Shown in pieces: positions 29,131 through 38,522 of a stretch of 64,000 bases of DNA (position 1 is the stretch's first letter; each line of letters begins with the position of its first letter). Origin of the DNA: Durusdinium trenchii (lineage: Eukaryota; Sar; Dinophyceae; Suessiales; Symbiodiniaceae). Below the pieces are notes generated by a model. That model searched no databases. It saw only the letters and a list, made by a program, of their open reading frames with translations, and was not told the DNA's origin. The DNA is taken from contig CAXAMN010021607.1 in assembly GCA_963970005.1 (NCBI GenBank), positions 310,470 to 374,469 of the forward strand. The letters are read 5' to 3'. The position numbers and the translations under genes are program-made.

Positions 29131-29450
29131 CGCTGCTTCTCCCCTTACCAGCAGCTCACATGCTCATGACGATGAGCTGGGCTGTCACCGCTTGGCCGCC
29201 GGTGGGGGCTTGGGAGGCCTGCGCTCTACTTCGCTCATCTCCTCTGACAGGTCACTGCTTCGAGACACTTCTGGCGCACCTGCCTCGGCACTTTTCTGTC
29301 CTCATTCCGGTTCGTTCTTTTCCGTGAGCTTTTCCTGGCGCCGTGCACGCTGCTTCTCCCCTTACCAGCAGCCCAAATGCTCACGACGATGAGCTGGGCT
29401 GTCACCGCTTGGCCGCCGGTGGGGGGTTTGGGAGGCCGCATCACACACAG
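29131..29450. repeat. 219-bp direct duplication in element A
   Basis: GCTGCTTCTCCCCTTACCAG through GATGAGCTGGGCTGTCACCG and CTTGGCCGCCGGTGGGGG occurs at 29131 and again at 29350. The second copy runs into a CA-rich ACACACAGACACCCACACAC stretch. Confidence 0.8.
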
Positions 29451-29884
29451 ACACCCACACACTCCCTCAACTTACACGAACACACACATACGCAGACTCA
29501 TTTCCACACGGACATAGACACGCACAGAAACCCACACACTACCTCAACTCACTCGACTTCACACTTCTCACTGCACACTTTCCGGATAACTCGCACTCTG
29601 ACTTCCTACGTGATGAAAAATGCTTTCGGGCCACTCGTCGTCTAGTTTGTTTTGTACATGTGCTTTGTAGCTGCTTATTTTTGCCAACGTGATCAGGTCT
29701 TGCTTGGGAGACAATAGACCAAACGCTAGGTATTCTGTTTTTCAATTAAGGCGTCCTTGCGGAAGCAGGTACCGCCCGTCAGATGCATCGGAGAGAACAT
29801 GATCTTGTTCATCCTTTTCTTTGGCATGGCTCATAAAGTTGTTTCAAGCGTATGCCGGGGGTGACCACGGCCCATTGATTTAAT

Positions 29885-30017
29885 TGCGAACTATTTTCCA
29901 TAGGGATCAGTGTGCAGAAGCATAGCATTACTAGCATCATAGAAAGAACAGTTTACTTGTACACTTTGTGCATGCGAGTTGATTGCAGCCGTTTTGCAAG
30001 ACAAGGAAAAGTGCGTA
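29885..30017 (+). repeat. 5' LTR of Copia copy 2
   Basis: TGCGAACTATTTTCC to GGAAAAGTGCGTA. It shares CTAGCATCATAGAAAGAACA and TTGATTGCAGCCG with the 3' LTR. The PBS TGGTAGCGGAGC follows at 30018-30029. Confidence 0.88.
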
Positions 30018-30209
30018 TGGTAGCGGAGCTGAGAAGGAGGTAACCCCTCTGGAGCTCTGAGTGAAAAGCCCCTAGGTCACTGGGATGCCGGGTGCGATTT
30101 ATAGATCAGGGGCCGTTGGAACCCAAACAGTTGGACTGGTGAGTAGTAGTTGTGAGCAACACTCTGGACCCAGTACGTTGTGTCAGAAAGACATTAGTGC
30201 GCAGTGGAG

Positions 30210-31260
30210 ATGGAGGAGATCAGAGAAAGCTTTCAGGGTACCCTAGCAACAACATCAGCAAGGCAGTACAGAAAGCAGTTGAAGACAGTAGGTCATCAAC
30301 AACTGATTGGTCAAAATTGACTGCAAAGCCCAACATCTTTGAGCGCAAGTCACAAGAGGAAGAGATTAAGGCATTCAGAGAGTGGTCATGGATCTTTGAG
30401 AAGCGCCTGAGCGCAGTGGATGAGGGCTACGTGAAAGACCAAATCGCATGTTTGATATGGACTTGGCAGACGATGCAGAGAAGACCAGGTGCATCAAGTT
30501 TTATGGATTGTTAGTTGCTAGCTTCACTGATGAGAGGAAGGGCACTGCAATTGGTGAAAGCTGTGGAAGACTCCAATGGATTTGATGCCTGGAGGAATTT
30601 GAACAAGGCTTTGAAACCTACTTCAAAGGCTAGGGGTTTAGCGCTTTTGGGAGCAGCCACTACATGGCCACCATATTCAATGAATAGTGTACTACAACCT
30701 CAACTTCTGAAGCTTGAAGAGATATTTGATGAGACAGTCAAGTCAGGTGCTACAATTCAGGAAGAGTTGAAACCTGCTATTCTTTTGAGATGTGTAGGTG
30801 GACAACTCAAATCCTACTTGAATTTGACCATTGGCGACAATGTTCAATACTCCAAGTTGAGGCCACAAGTGTTCGAATGGGTTCGCTCACAGCAGAAGTG
30901 GGCTACTTCCATCGTGGGGAGTAGCAGTGCAGACTATCAAGGGCCTATGCCCATGGAGGTTGATTGAGTTCAAGATGCCAAAAGAAAAGGTAAGAAGGGC
31001 AAGAATGACCATCAAAAAGGCAAAGGTAAAGACGCCAAGGGCAAAGGAAAGAAAGGAAAAGGAAATCAAAAAAAAGGCGATCGCAAGGGCAAAGGTAAAG
31101 GCAAAGACAAGAAGGCAAAGGTGTGGCAACATGTTACACTTGTGGAACGCCAGGCCATCTTGCTGAAGACTGTTGGAGGAACAATACTCGACAGGTAGCA
31201 GTTGATCAAGCCCATTCACCTTCACAAAGCACCAGTGACTACTCACACTTGGTCAACAAC
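30210..31260 (+). pseudogene. gag: gag of Copia copy 2 with zinc knuckle
   Basis: The ATG at 30210 (MEEIRE) corresponds to 2575. Pieces in three frames: AKPNIFERKSQEEEIKAFRE (about 30325), then the open frame 30515-30967 with FDAWRNLNKALKPTSKARGL, LQPQLLKLEEIFDETVKSGA and SYLNLTIGDNVQYSKL, ending PMPMEVD and a stop. A Lys/Gly-rich stretch follows, then CYTCGTPGHLAEDC (about 31131-31172), a CCHC knuckle. Frameshifts near 30435, 30500 and 31110. Confidence 0.82.
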
Positions 31261-31415
31261 ATGCCAATTGAGCCAACAAGGTAGCTGAGCAGAGACCAAA
31301 CCAGTGGTCAGGAGAATTGAGAACAGTGAGCCAATCATTTTTGACTTGAGACAAGGAGATGATGAGCCAGAAGATTAAGGAAGTCAAGTAATTCACTTCT
31401 ACGTTGTACGTTGGA

Positions 31416-31447
<32 letters not shown>

Positions 31448-32690
31448 GCCAGAATTCCAGGAAGTTGAAGAGATTGACATCTCAGATGATGAACCTGGTG
31501 AGGAGACTTGGGGAAGAGAATGATGATGTGATTATTATCTTTCAGTACACAGACCAAGCTACAAGATGCACAAGGAAATCGTATCCCCACAGGAGGTGCG
31601 AAAGTGTTGAAATTTCCTTGCGTGACCTTGATGGGCGAGGAGTTCTTCTCAAAGAGAATGTGATCTTCAGTTCTAAGGTGAATCAGCCCATACTTTGTTA
31701 TGGAAGGTTGACGAAGCATGGTTGGGGAATCAATAGCAGAGAGCAAACGTCGGAGAATGGTGACTTGAAGGTACCACTCAGCCTACAAAATCGCTCTCTG
31801 ACAGTTCAAGGCCGGATTAGCCGGATTAGAGATGAGAGCTGCTTGGAGGTGCAAGTACCTGAAGCTTTGGAAAAGGAATCAGGTTGGAGATTCAATGAGC
31901 ATGGACTGCTAGTTGGAAGCTTATTGATTTCAAGATTTGTGGACCCCACAATCAATCCAGAAGTGGAAGAATCACCAGAGTTGACGAGAACTGCTTTGGT
32001 GAAACTTGATGAGCAGTTATTTGATGATGATGCAGTCGTTCCTTCAATCACAAACTTCAGCTATGAGCCAGCGCCCCCAGAGGATATGGGATTCTTTGCG
32101 CCAGGATACAAGAAGCTTGGGGACGGAGAACAGAGAAGGAAAGAAGTTCAAGAGGCCATGGAAGAGATTACCCCTACTCCCCAGGAGAAGGAGGTAGAAG
32201 GCCAGAGAGAAGAGGAAAAGAAAGACGAAGACCTTGAATGTGAACTTCAATTGAGCTCAATGGATGTAGACACAGTCTTGGTGAACGGAGTAGAGTTGAC
32301 TAAGGATTCATCTTTGGCAACTCTGAGGCAGCGTGTTCATTTCTCGGCATTTCAGGCAGTGGCGCTATACTAAAGGTTTACACCAAGGTCCTCAGTCACA
32401 ACAAGAAGATGGAATTGTTGAACGCCAAAAAATGGTTGGTGAGCGAAGCAAAAGCTCAGGAGACAAGGGAGGCATTAGGGCAAAGTGTTTCAAAGATGCC
32501 AGATGAAGCAACTCAAGCAAGGCACAGGAGTGCTTTGAGCGTCGAGCACGTCCAGATCACCATGAGAGAGCAGATGGAGTAAAGAGAGGAAGTATACCTG
32601 AAGCAAGCTTTGACTTTTGCTACACAAGAGCAAGAGGCTCAGAAACAAAGTCAGCAAGAGCAGTATGTTGGCTAGTTGCAATTGACATGT
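31261..32690 (+). pseudogene. pol: pol of Copia copy 2: protease-like region and SAP-like segment
   Basis: A (GAT)n run at 31418-31446 (poly-Asp in the natural frame) precedes EFQEVEEIDISDDEP. The 320-codon frame 31411-32373 carries QPILCYGRLTKHGWGINSRE, LQNRSLTVQGRIS and a long acidic tail. The SAP-like stretch begins SSLATLR at 32306 and after a one-base shift continues CSFLGISGSG / LKVYTKVLSHNKKM. The N-terminus of the 320-codon frame (a Met run) is the wrong frame of the GAT repeat, not a real start. Confidence 0.65.
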
Positions 32691-33410
32691 TGTGCCATTA
32701 GGAAGCAAACGACAATTTCGCCTAATTGTACAAGAGTTGATGAATTTCAGTCAGTTGTTGGGGTATTCAGCAATCACCTACAGGAGTGATAATGAACCCA
32801 CAACAAGACAAATCCTCAAGATGCTGATCAATGCTCGTCACAGCCTAGGACTCATTACCAGGTTGGTAAACTCAAAGCTTGGAGATCATTCATTTCTGTC
32901 AGAAAATATAGTTGACAGGGTGAGAAAGCTAGCAGGAACTTTCATTGAAGGTTTGTAATCAAGACTTGGTATCAAGATTGGGTCAGATCATGCAGTTTGG
33001 ACGTGGGCAGCAGGACATGCCAGTTGGGTACTCCATAGATTTTAGCCAATCAAAGGATCAACTCCCTATGAACTTGTCTATGGCAAGAGTTCCATAGGAC
33101 TTCTAGCAGAATATGGTGAACCAGTTCATGGTTACGTCAAAAGCCTCAACAAGGGAGAAAACTCGCAAGACAAAGATGTCCTTACATATGGAGCGCAGGT
33201 AGTGCTCAGCAAGTGCATCCGAAGAACAGATCAAGATGGGTCCAAAAACTTAACCCATATACAAAAGCTTCAGTGCATTTTCATGGGAGTATCAAACCAA
33301 CTTTGGAGGCAAGATCGTTGCCGCCAAAAAGAAGGGCAGAAGCATTACCAGCTGCACAGACAGACATTCCTTGGGAACATGTAACGGTGAAATTTAAAGA
33401 TGAAGATGCA
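32691..33410 (+). pseudogene. pol: pol of Copia copy 2: integrase
   Basis: YRSDNEPTTRQILKMLINAR (second catalytic Asp), then ENIVDRVRKLAGTFIEG (catalytic Glu), then in-frame TAG codons at 32957 and at the position of Q in HRF-QPIKG (33043). TPYELVYGKS and EYGEPVHGYVKSLNKGE follow. A deletion removes the ARWRLCLFLGKVE block that is present in copy 1. Confidence 0.78.
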
Positions 33411-34030
33411 TAAGCAGTTATGGGCAAGGCGCTGGAGGAAGTGATTCAGAGAAAGAGGATCCACTATCTCCAGAGCCAAAGGAGATTCCGGCCTCGCTGG
33501 AAGTCCCTGTTGAAGCAATGAGAGGAGATGGAAGTGGACGGAAGCCCAGTGGAGAAGAAACTCCAAGTAAGAGGCAGAAAGTTCTTTTTGCAAACGAGAA
33601 GACACCTGAGAAGGCAAAAGCATTTCCCCCTACATCATTGCCAGCAGGACGGCCTAACCCAATTACTCCTATACTAGCTTCATTGAGGTCACCATCAGCG
33701 CCATCGAGGCCAAGAGAAGTATTGAACTGCTTGAGGAGGGAAGCCCAATGAAGAAGCTAAGGCCAGCAGATAATTCAGAAGAGATTAACGGACCTGAATG
33801 CTTGTGGCGTGATGGAGAACATGAACCTGAAGAGAATCCAGACGAGTGGATTGATAGAGTAGCTGATGAGGTGGAAGAGAAAAGACGCCAAAAGCAGGTA
33901 CTAGAGAAACCAGAAGGTAGCCCAAAAGGAATCAGTTACTTCGCAGCAAGAAATGTGTATGGCTGCAGGAAGAAACCATATCAGCTTGGGATGGTACTTC
34001 AGTCAAGAGGTGGAAGAGAAGATCAAAACT
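33411..34030 (+). pseudogene. pol: pol of Copia copy 2: linker and RT start
   Basis: PVEAMRGDGSGRKPSGEETP, a Pro-rich run, then NGPECLWRDGEHEPEENPDE and KPEGSPKGISYFAARNVYG. It parallels 5930-6600 of copy 1. No catalytic residues in this part. Confidence 0.6.
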
Positions 34031-34560
34031 AGATTATGCTTGCGCTGAAGGAAAGAGAGATGACATTTTCTCACCAGCGACTCCAGGGCATGTACTGAAG
34101 CTTCTACCCACAATATTCTTGCAAAGGATCAGTGAAGAGGAGGAAGCAAGAGAGGGAGAAGGAGCATTTTCACAGATACTAGGATGTCTTGATGGACAAG
34201 ATGCATTTCCACAAGTTCCACAGGAGAAGCCATTGAAGGTCATCCTGGGAGGAGAAGAATTCTTGGTGAAGAGAAACCTACATGGACAGAGAGTTGGAGC
34301 AAAATCGTGACTTTTCACAGAGTACCTCGCGCAGTAACTCAACTACAAGTTCAGCGCTGAGTGTCCACGCCCGGGAAGAAATGAGAAGAGTATCATTTTG
34401 ATCCATGTGGATGACTTGATTTTCACAGGAGACTCAAAGTACATCAATGAAATCTGTCTTCCAAAGATTCAAGGCGTGATGAGTTCAGTTTTCTGAGGAG
34501 AAAGTACAACCTAGAAGCTGATGGACGATGGATCCAACCAGGCAACTACATCCAGCAGAT
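34031..34560 (+). pseudogene. pol: pol of Copia copy 2: reverse transcriptase core
   Basis: The frame 34119-34310 has GCLDGQDAFPQVPQEKPLKV (first catalytic Asp region) and GGEEFLVKRNLHGQRVGAK. After a shift, ILIHVDDLIFTGDSKYINE at about 34395-34450 carries the intact Asp pair. Copy 1 lacks both the DAF block and one of these Asp residues, so copy 2 is closer to the functional ancestor. Confidence 0.82.
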
Positions 34561-35194
34561 GTTGAAAGCCTATGAAGAGCAGATTGGATCTATTAAACCC
34601 CAGCAACTACCATCAGACAACTCAATCCAGATGGAAGGCAAGTCAGAAGTACTACGTGAGCAGGAGAAGATTAGGCTTTTCAGAAGCATTGTTGGATCAG
34701 GTATCTACTTATGTCAAGAGAGGTATATGTAGCGTTCACAGTGAAGGAGCTGGCTTCAAGAATGTCAAATCCTACAGCTATGCCATTTCATCATTTGAAG
34801 AAGTTCCTAGGTTACTTGAAGAAGGCTATGGACTATTGTCTGGTACTTGAATTTCCACAGGCAGGAGAGGGCTATGTCAAGGAAGAAGAAAGCTGTTGCG
34901 TCAGATGGAATCTACATTCGCGCAGTTCTTGAATTTGCTCTTGGGACAAAGGTGGACAATTATATCTACACAGGTTCTTCAAGTGCAGGCCAACTTGTGA
35001 TGAAGAGAGGAGTTGGAAAGGTGAGACACTTAGGTGGAAAGCTGCTATGGATCTAGAGCAGGAAAGACTTCAAGATGGCACAGGTGCCAACAGATTGCAA
35101 CTTAGCAGATATCAACGCAAAACCGCTTGGAGGACAAAGGGCAAGATACTTGTTGAATTTCATCGGTTACTGGCACGGTGAAGACCAAATCAGA
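34561..35194 (+). pseudogene. pol: pol of Copia copy 2: RT thumb and RNase H
   Basis: LFRSIVGSGIYLCQERY then a break; KELASRMSNPTAMPFHHLKK and DYCLVLEFPQAGEGYVKEEE; SDGIYIRAVLEFALGTKVDN and MKRGVGKVRHLGGKLLWI with a TAG; VPTDCNLADINAKPLGGQRA and LLNFIGYW close RNase H. About 200 bp covering the first RNase H Asp and the AEL block seem deleted between 34895 and 34905 (compare copy 1 at 7430-7590). Confidence 0.8.
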
Positions 35195-35665
35195 GTAGGA
35201 GAGCGTGAGAGAAGGGAATATGAAGAGAAAAAGAACTTTGCAGGAAAGGTCAGCAAAATTACCAAGATGCCTGTGAGAGTTGTCCTGTCCATTGTGTTCA
35301 ACATTACTGGCTTTGCAGAAGTGATTTTTGTGATCTTCAAAACCTACAAACTTTTTTCAGCGCTACGTGCAGATTTTGTTCACGCAAGCAGCTTCATGAC
35401 AGGATGCTGTGAGACGATCGCCAAAAGAATTGACAAGCGAATTGATGATGTTGAAGTGAGAGTTGGAATGTGGAGAGAAGAAGAACTTGAAGAGAAGTTG
35501 GAAACACTTCAAGACTATGTCAGGAGGATTCACAGTGGATTGATTCTGAATGCAGGCTTTGTAGAGAGAGGAACGCTGAGTCGACAGGCTAGTCTTAGCT
35601 ACAATATCCGGAGTGAGACCCATGCAGCAAACTACCTAGCCAGAAGGAGTAGAAGGATGGTATGA
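35075..35665 (+). CDS. End of Pol copy 2: RNase H terminus fused to a membrane-spanning tail
   Basis: An open frame of 196 codons. The first about 35 residues are the RNase H end; reading continues without a stop through a charged helix (GERERREYEEKKNF) into VLSIVFNITGFAEVIFVIFK (35273-35341), a likely transmembrane helix, then a Lys/Glu-rich helix with coiled-coil character (RIDDVEVRVGMWREEELEEK) and a C-terminus RRIHSGLILNAGFVERG ... NYLARRSRRMV. The tail matches copy 1 at 7882-8527 in order. The direct fusion shows the ancestral product was Pol with a C-terminal membrane segment rather than a separate env ORF. The ATG at 35075 is internal and not a real start. Confidence 0.7.
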   Translation: MAQVPTDCNLADINAKPLGGQRARYLLNFIGYWHGEDQIRVGERERREYEEKKNFAGKVSKITKMPVRVVLSIVFNITGFAEVIFVIFKTYKLFSALRADFVHASSFMTGCCETIAKRIDKRIDDVEVRVGMWREEELEEKLETLQDYVRRIHSGLILNAGFVERGTLSRQASLSYNIRSETHAANYLARRSRRMV

Positions 35666-35814
35666 AGGACACAGGGTGATGCTGTAGTGTGAAGATATGA
35701 ATAAACCTACAGAAAAAGAGAGAGAAACAAGAATTGAATGGAAGAAAATGGACTATGGTGGCAAAGTGAGCCCAAAGAAGCAGTTTAGACGAGTCTTACA
35801 TCGCCAAGAAGGAG

Positions 35815-35951
35815 TGCGAACCAGTTCCTTTTTTTGGAATTAGTGCGCAGAAGTGTATCGTTTCTAGCATCATAGAAAGAACAGTTTACTTTGTACACTT
35901 TGTGCATGTGAGTTGATTGCAGCCGTATTGCAAGACAAGGAAAAGCGTGTA
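35815..35951 (+). repeat. 3' LTR of Copia copy 2
   Basis: TGCGAACCAGTTCC to AAAAGCGTGTA, followed by the TTAAT target duplication. A purine tract CCAAGAAGGAG directly precedes it, at the position of the plus-strand primer. Confidence 0.88.
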
Positions 35952-35956
35952 TTAAT

Positions 35957-38327
35957 ATATGTTGAGAATCTCTTGTTCTTTGTGTCTATGTTTTTGGATT
36001 ACGCGGCTGTATGCGGCTGCTGTGTTTTTTTCAAAGTTGTGTCTTGAAGCCACGCTTTCATGTTTCGCACGTGTCCTTGTTGTCCGTGAACGTTGTCTAG
36101 TGGCCCTTGGAATTGCCATGCTTGATTCTGTCCTTTTCATGCACGGCATTATTCTGGGGCTCCAGAACCACACGACTAGTGTTGCGTTTATCTAGTTCAA
36201 GCAGAAACAGCTTGAAAACCGATTTGAACGCTACATTGTCTCCTGCGGCGTCCAGGATCCCGAGAAATGCTCACTCGTTGCTGCGGCCATTTTTCTTGGG
36301 ACTGCGCAGGAGCCAGTTGTGTCAAAACATTCCCACGGGAATTTGGACACCGCGTGCATAATAAAACAGATTGATTTGTTAGGTTGATTTGTTTTGCTCT
36401 TGCATGACTTGGCCCTTGTGAAGCCACGTGCTTGCAACAAAAAGGCATGTCTGAAGGGAAACTACACCTGTGAGAGCTCCTGCAAGATGGTCTGGCTGAC
36501 ATGTTGACTTGATAACTGGACTATATAACCAGTAGTTGACAGACTTGAAAAAAGTAGAACGTGCAGCTTTGACCTGCAAGGTGGATTGCCGACATTTGGT
36601 CAGACCGATTTCGTGCTTGCATCGCCCTGGAAGAATGCCTATGCAGAGCAGATTGAAGGACTGGGTTGTTAGACATTGGCCCTAATGTGTGTTTTCATGA
36701 AAGCACAAAAATAAATATAGATATATATATATATAGCAGATGTTTTTTCATAAACTATGGCACATTTTGCCTTGGTGGCATGCATGGCAATAGCTGCTAG
36801 GCTTCAGGACAGAAGCAACAGATTATATGCCAAAACGGTCGCGGGCTGATATCCAGAACAGCAGAAGCTCGTGTCGCTGGCCATTCAAGAGCTCTCAAAA
36901 CAATAACATTAGCTTTGTATTTAATTTACTTCTATTTTTTCTCGCAAGCAGTGTGGAAACACTAGGGGTTCTTACAGTAGTAGTTAAGGCTGGATTTTTG
37001 ATCTGAGGTTCTCATCGGCGCGTCTGGCCAATTCGCTGCTACTTACAGTGCATTCATCCACCTCGGGATCTTCGAAGTGCATGTCAACTGCGCCTGGGGC
37101 GGGTGCTCTTCGAGACTGCGCTCTCGTTGTGGCGCCGTGCGCATTTTCGGGCAGGCGCAATGGACACCTCGTGCTTTGTTGGTCCAAAGTCGACTTTTTG
37201 TGGCAGGCACAGGAGATCGGACGGGTTTACTTCGATGTACAGATTTCGTGGCAGGCGCAGTGCTTTGGACATGGTGGTGGTCATCGGCGTGCTCTGATCT
37301 CGTGGCGCAATGCTTTTGTGGACCTTGAAGTGCATCTCTAGATTCATCACCACCATTCTCCACCATCACCGCTCCCTGGAACCCAATGCGTCTAGATCTC
37401 TAGACCTCCTGCTTCTACACCTCTAGACCTTAGACCTGTAGACACATTGTTTGGGTCCCTTGCCGGGGTAACTTAGTAAAACAGCATTTTTGCGCAAGGG
37501 TGTTGTTACTTGCTTGACACATATTTTGTATATTGTGCCTGAAAATATTCTACATTCATATTACACAGAGAGAAAATCCGACACAGGCTTAGAGCGAAAT
37601 CCGCAGTATGAAAGACAAGGTAGTCTTGAACCTACAAGGTTATGTCGGCTATGTCCAAAATCCTAAAGTGGTTCCAGCGCAAGAGAACGCAGGTGTTGTT
37701 GATGATGTACATGAAGCGGGCTTTGATTTTTTGATATTACTTCAATGGAATATATTTTCGTTAATGTATTGAACATAGACAGTGCAATCCTGAAAAGGAT
37801 CCTGATTTTAAGTCCGATGAAACAAACACATTAGCGTTTGTATTTTGGGGCACTGATCTGTCAAAAACATACGTGGGTTCAATTGAATGCGGATCTTAAC
37901 GTTGTCGTACCTAGTGAGGCTGTGACCCGCTTGATATGGCTCTTCACCTTTCATACTCAGAATGCAGACGTGTGGCTCTTCTCAGGCGAAACTCCAGACT
38001 TGCATTTTCACACTGTTGAGGTTGAAGTGCATTGTGCTTTGAGGTGTACTGGGATGGAACATCCACAAAGCCAGTGCAGGTTGTATCACAATATTCATGA
38101 GGCAAGGAGGGCACCGGAAGATAAACAAACCAAACGACAAGATGGCTCAACAGTGTGTCTTCCAATGAATCTTCTTGGAGCGGCATAGCCAGTACGGTCA
38201 GCACTGTGTGTTTGCCTACGTCCATTGAGTGAGTTTTTGCGGTAGTTTGGTCAGTCGGTCAGAGAAAAGATAATTTTGTGCGAACAGCAGCGTGTTGCAC
38301 GAAGCAAATCCAATTCAGGACTTTTAG
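35957..38327. other. Unassigned region with minor repeats
   Basis: No recognisable gene. 36947-36985 (AGCAGTGTGGAAACACTAGG then GGTTCTTACAG) resembles 17456 and, in part, 47268. 37090-37330 contains a degenerate repeat of about 60 bp built on TCGTGGCAGGCGCA and CCTCGTGCTTTG. TCTAGACCT recurs at 37390-37440. An ATAT run lies at 36715-36735. Confidence 0.4.
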
Positions 38328-38522
38328 AATTCATGGAATGCCTTTGCCTTTGTTTGCTACCTTAAGCACTTCATGTGGCAGGATCAGCTCTTCTTCCGGA
38401 CAACCTACTTTGAGGCTTTTGAACGACTTGAGGAAGACATCCAGGCAGTGCCTGACGAATCCATCAAGGAGGCGAGTTCTAAAGAGCATTGCACCTCTTT
38501 GGTACCCCATATTACTCTGTAG
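38328..38522 (+). CDS. Possible terminal exon of an unidentified gene
   Basis: The frame opens after a TAG at 38325 and reads NSWNAFAFVCYLKHFMWQDQ, LFFRTTYFEAFERLEEDIQA, VPDESIKEASSKEHCTSLVP to a TAG at 38520. Residue use (aromatic, then acidic amphipathic helix) looks protein-like and unlike the repeat translations around it. It lacks an upstream Met beyond FMWQ, so it would be an internal or last exon. No family recognised. It could still be chance. Confidence 0.22.
   Translation, partial: NSWNAFAFVCYLKHFMWQDQLFFRTTYFEAFERLEEDIQAVPDESIKEASSKEHCTSLVPHITL

Larger units (their letters stand above)
28507..29630. mobile_element. Composite element A with short inverted ends and embedded tandem arrays
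   Basis: The left end CCCGAAAGCATTGCGAAGG and right end AATGCTTTCGGG are inverted repeats of 12 bases. The same left region (TTCCGGAAAATCCCTTGAAC), middle (GGAGATGTCCTAATGAAAAA, CACTTTATAAATTCTCT, GGGACGAACAGCGTCAACCG) and right region (GTGATGAAAAATGCTTTCGG, GCCACTCGTCGT) recur in element B at 43102-45020. Inside are ACACTTACACTT-type runs (28555-28690), four 73-bp units (28842-29125) and a 219-bp tandem pair. No transposase frame. Exact ends are uncertain because similarity to B runs a few bases past the inverted repeats. Confidence 0.65.
29885..35951 (+). mobile_element. Ty1/Copia-type retrotransposon, copy 2 of the plus-strand family
   Basis: Complete 6.07-kb insertion: LTRs of 133 and 137 bp, flanked by a perfect TTAAT duplication at 29880-29884 and 35952-35956. 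It is collinear with copy 1 over its entire length. The LTRs have diverged substantially in their first 50 bases, so it is old. Frameshifts and stops interrupt every domain, but the RT active site (HVDD) is intact and the RNase H plus membrane tail are in one open frame. Confidence 0.92.

Noticed and set aside
31411-31446. Start codon followed by a Met run for the 320-codon frame
   Set aside because: The Met run is the GAT repeat read in the wrong frame; the natural Gag-Pol frame gives Asp there and enters from upstream.
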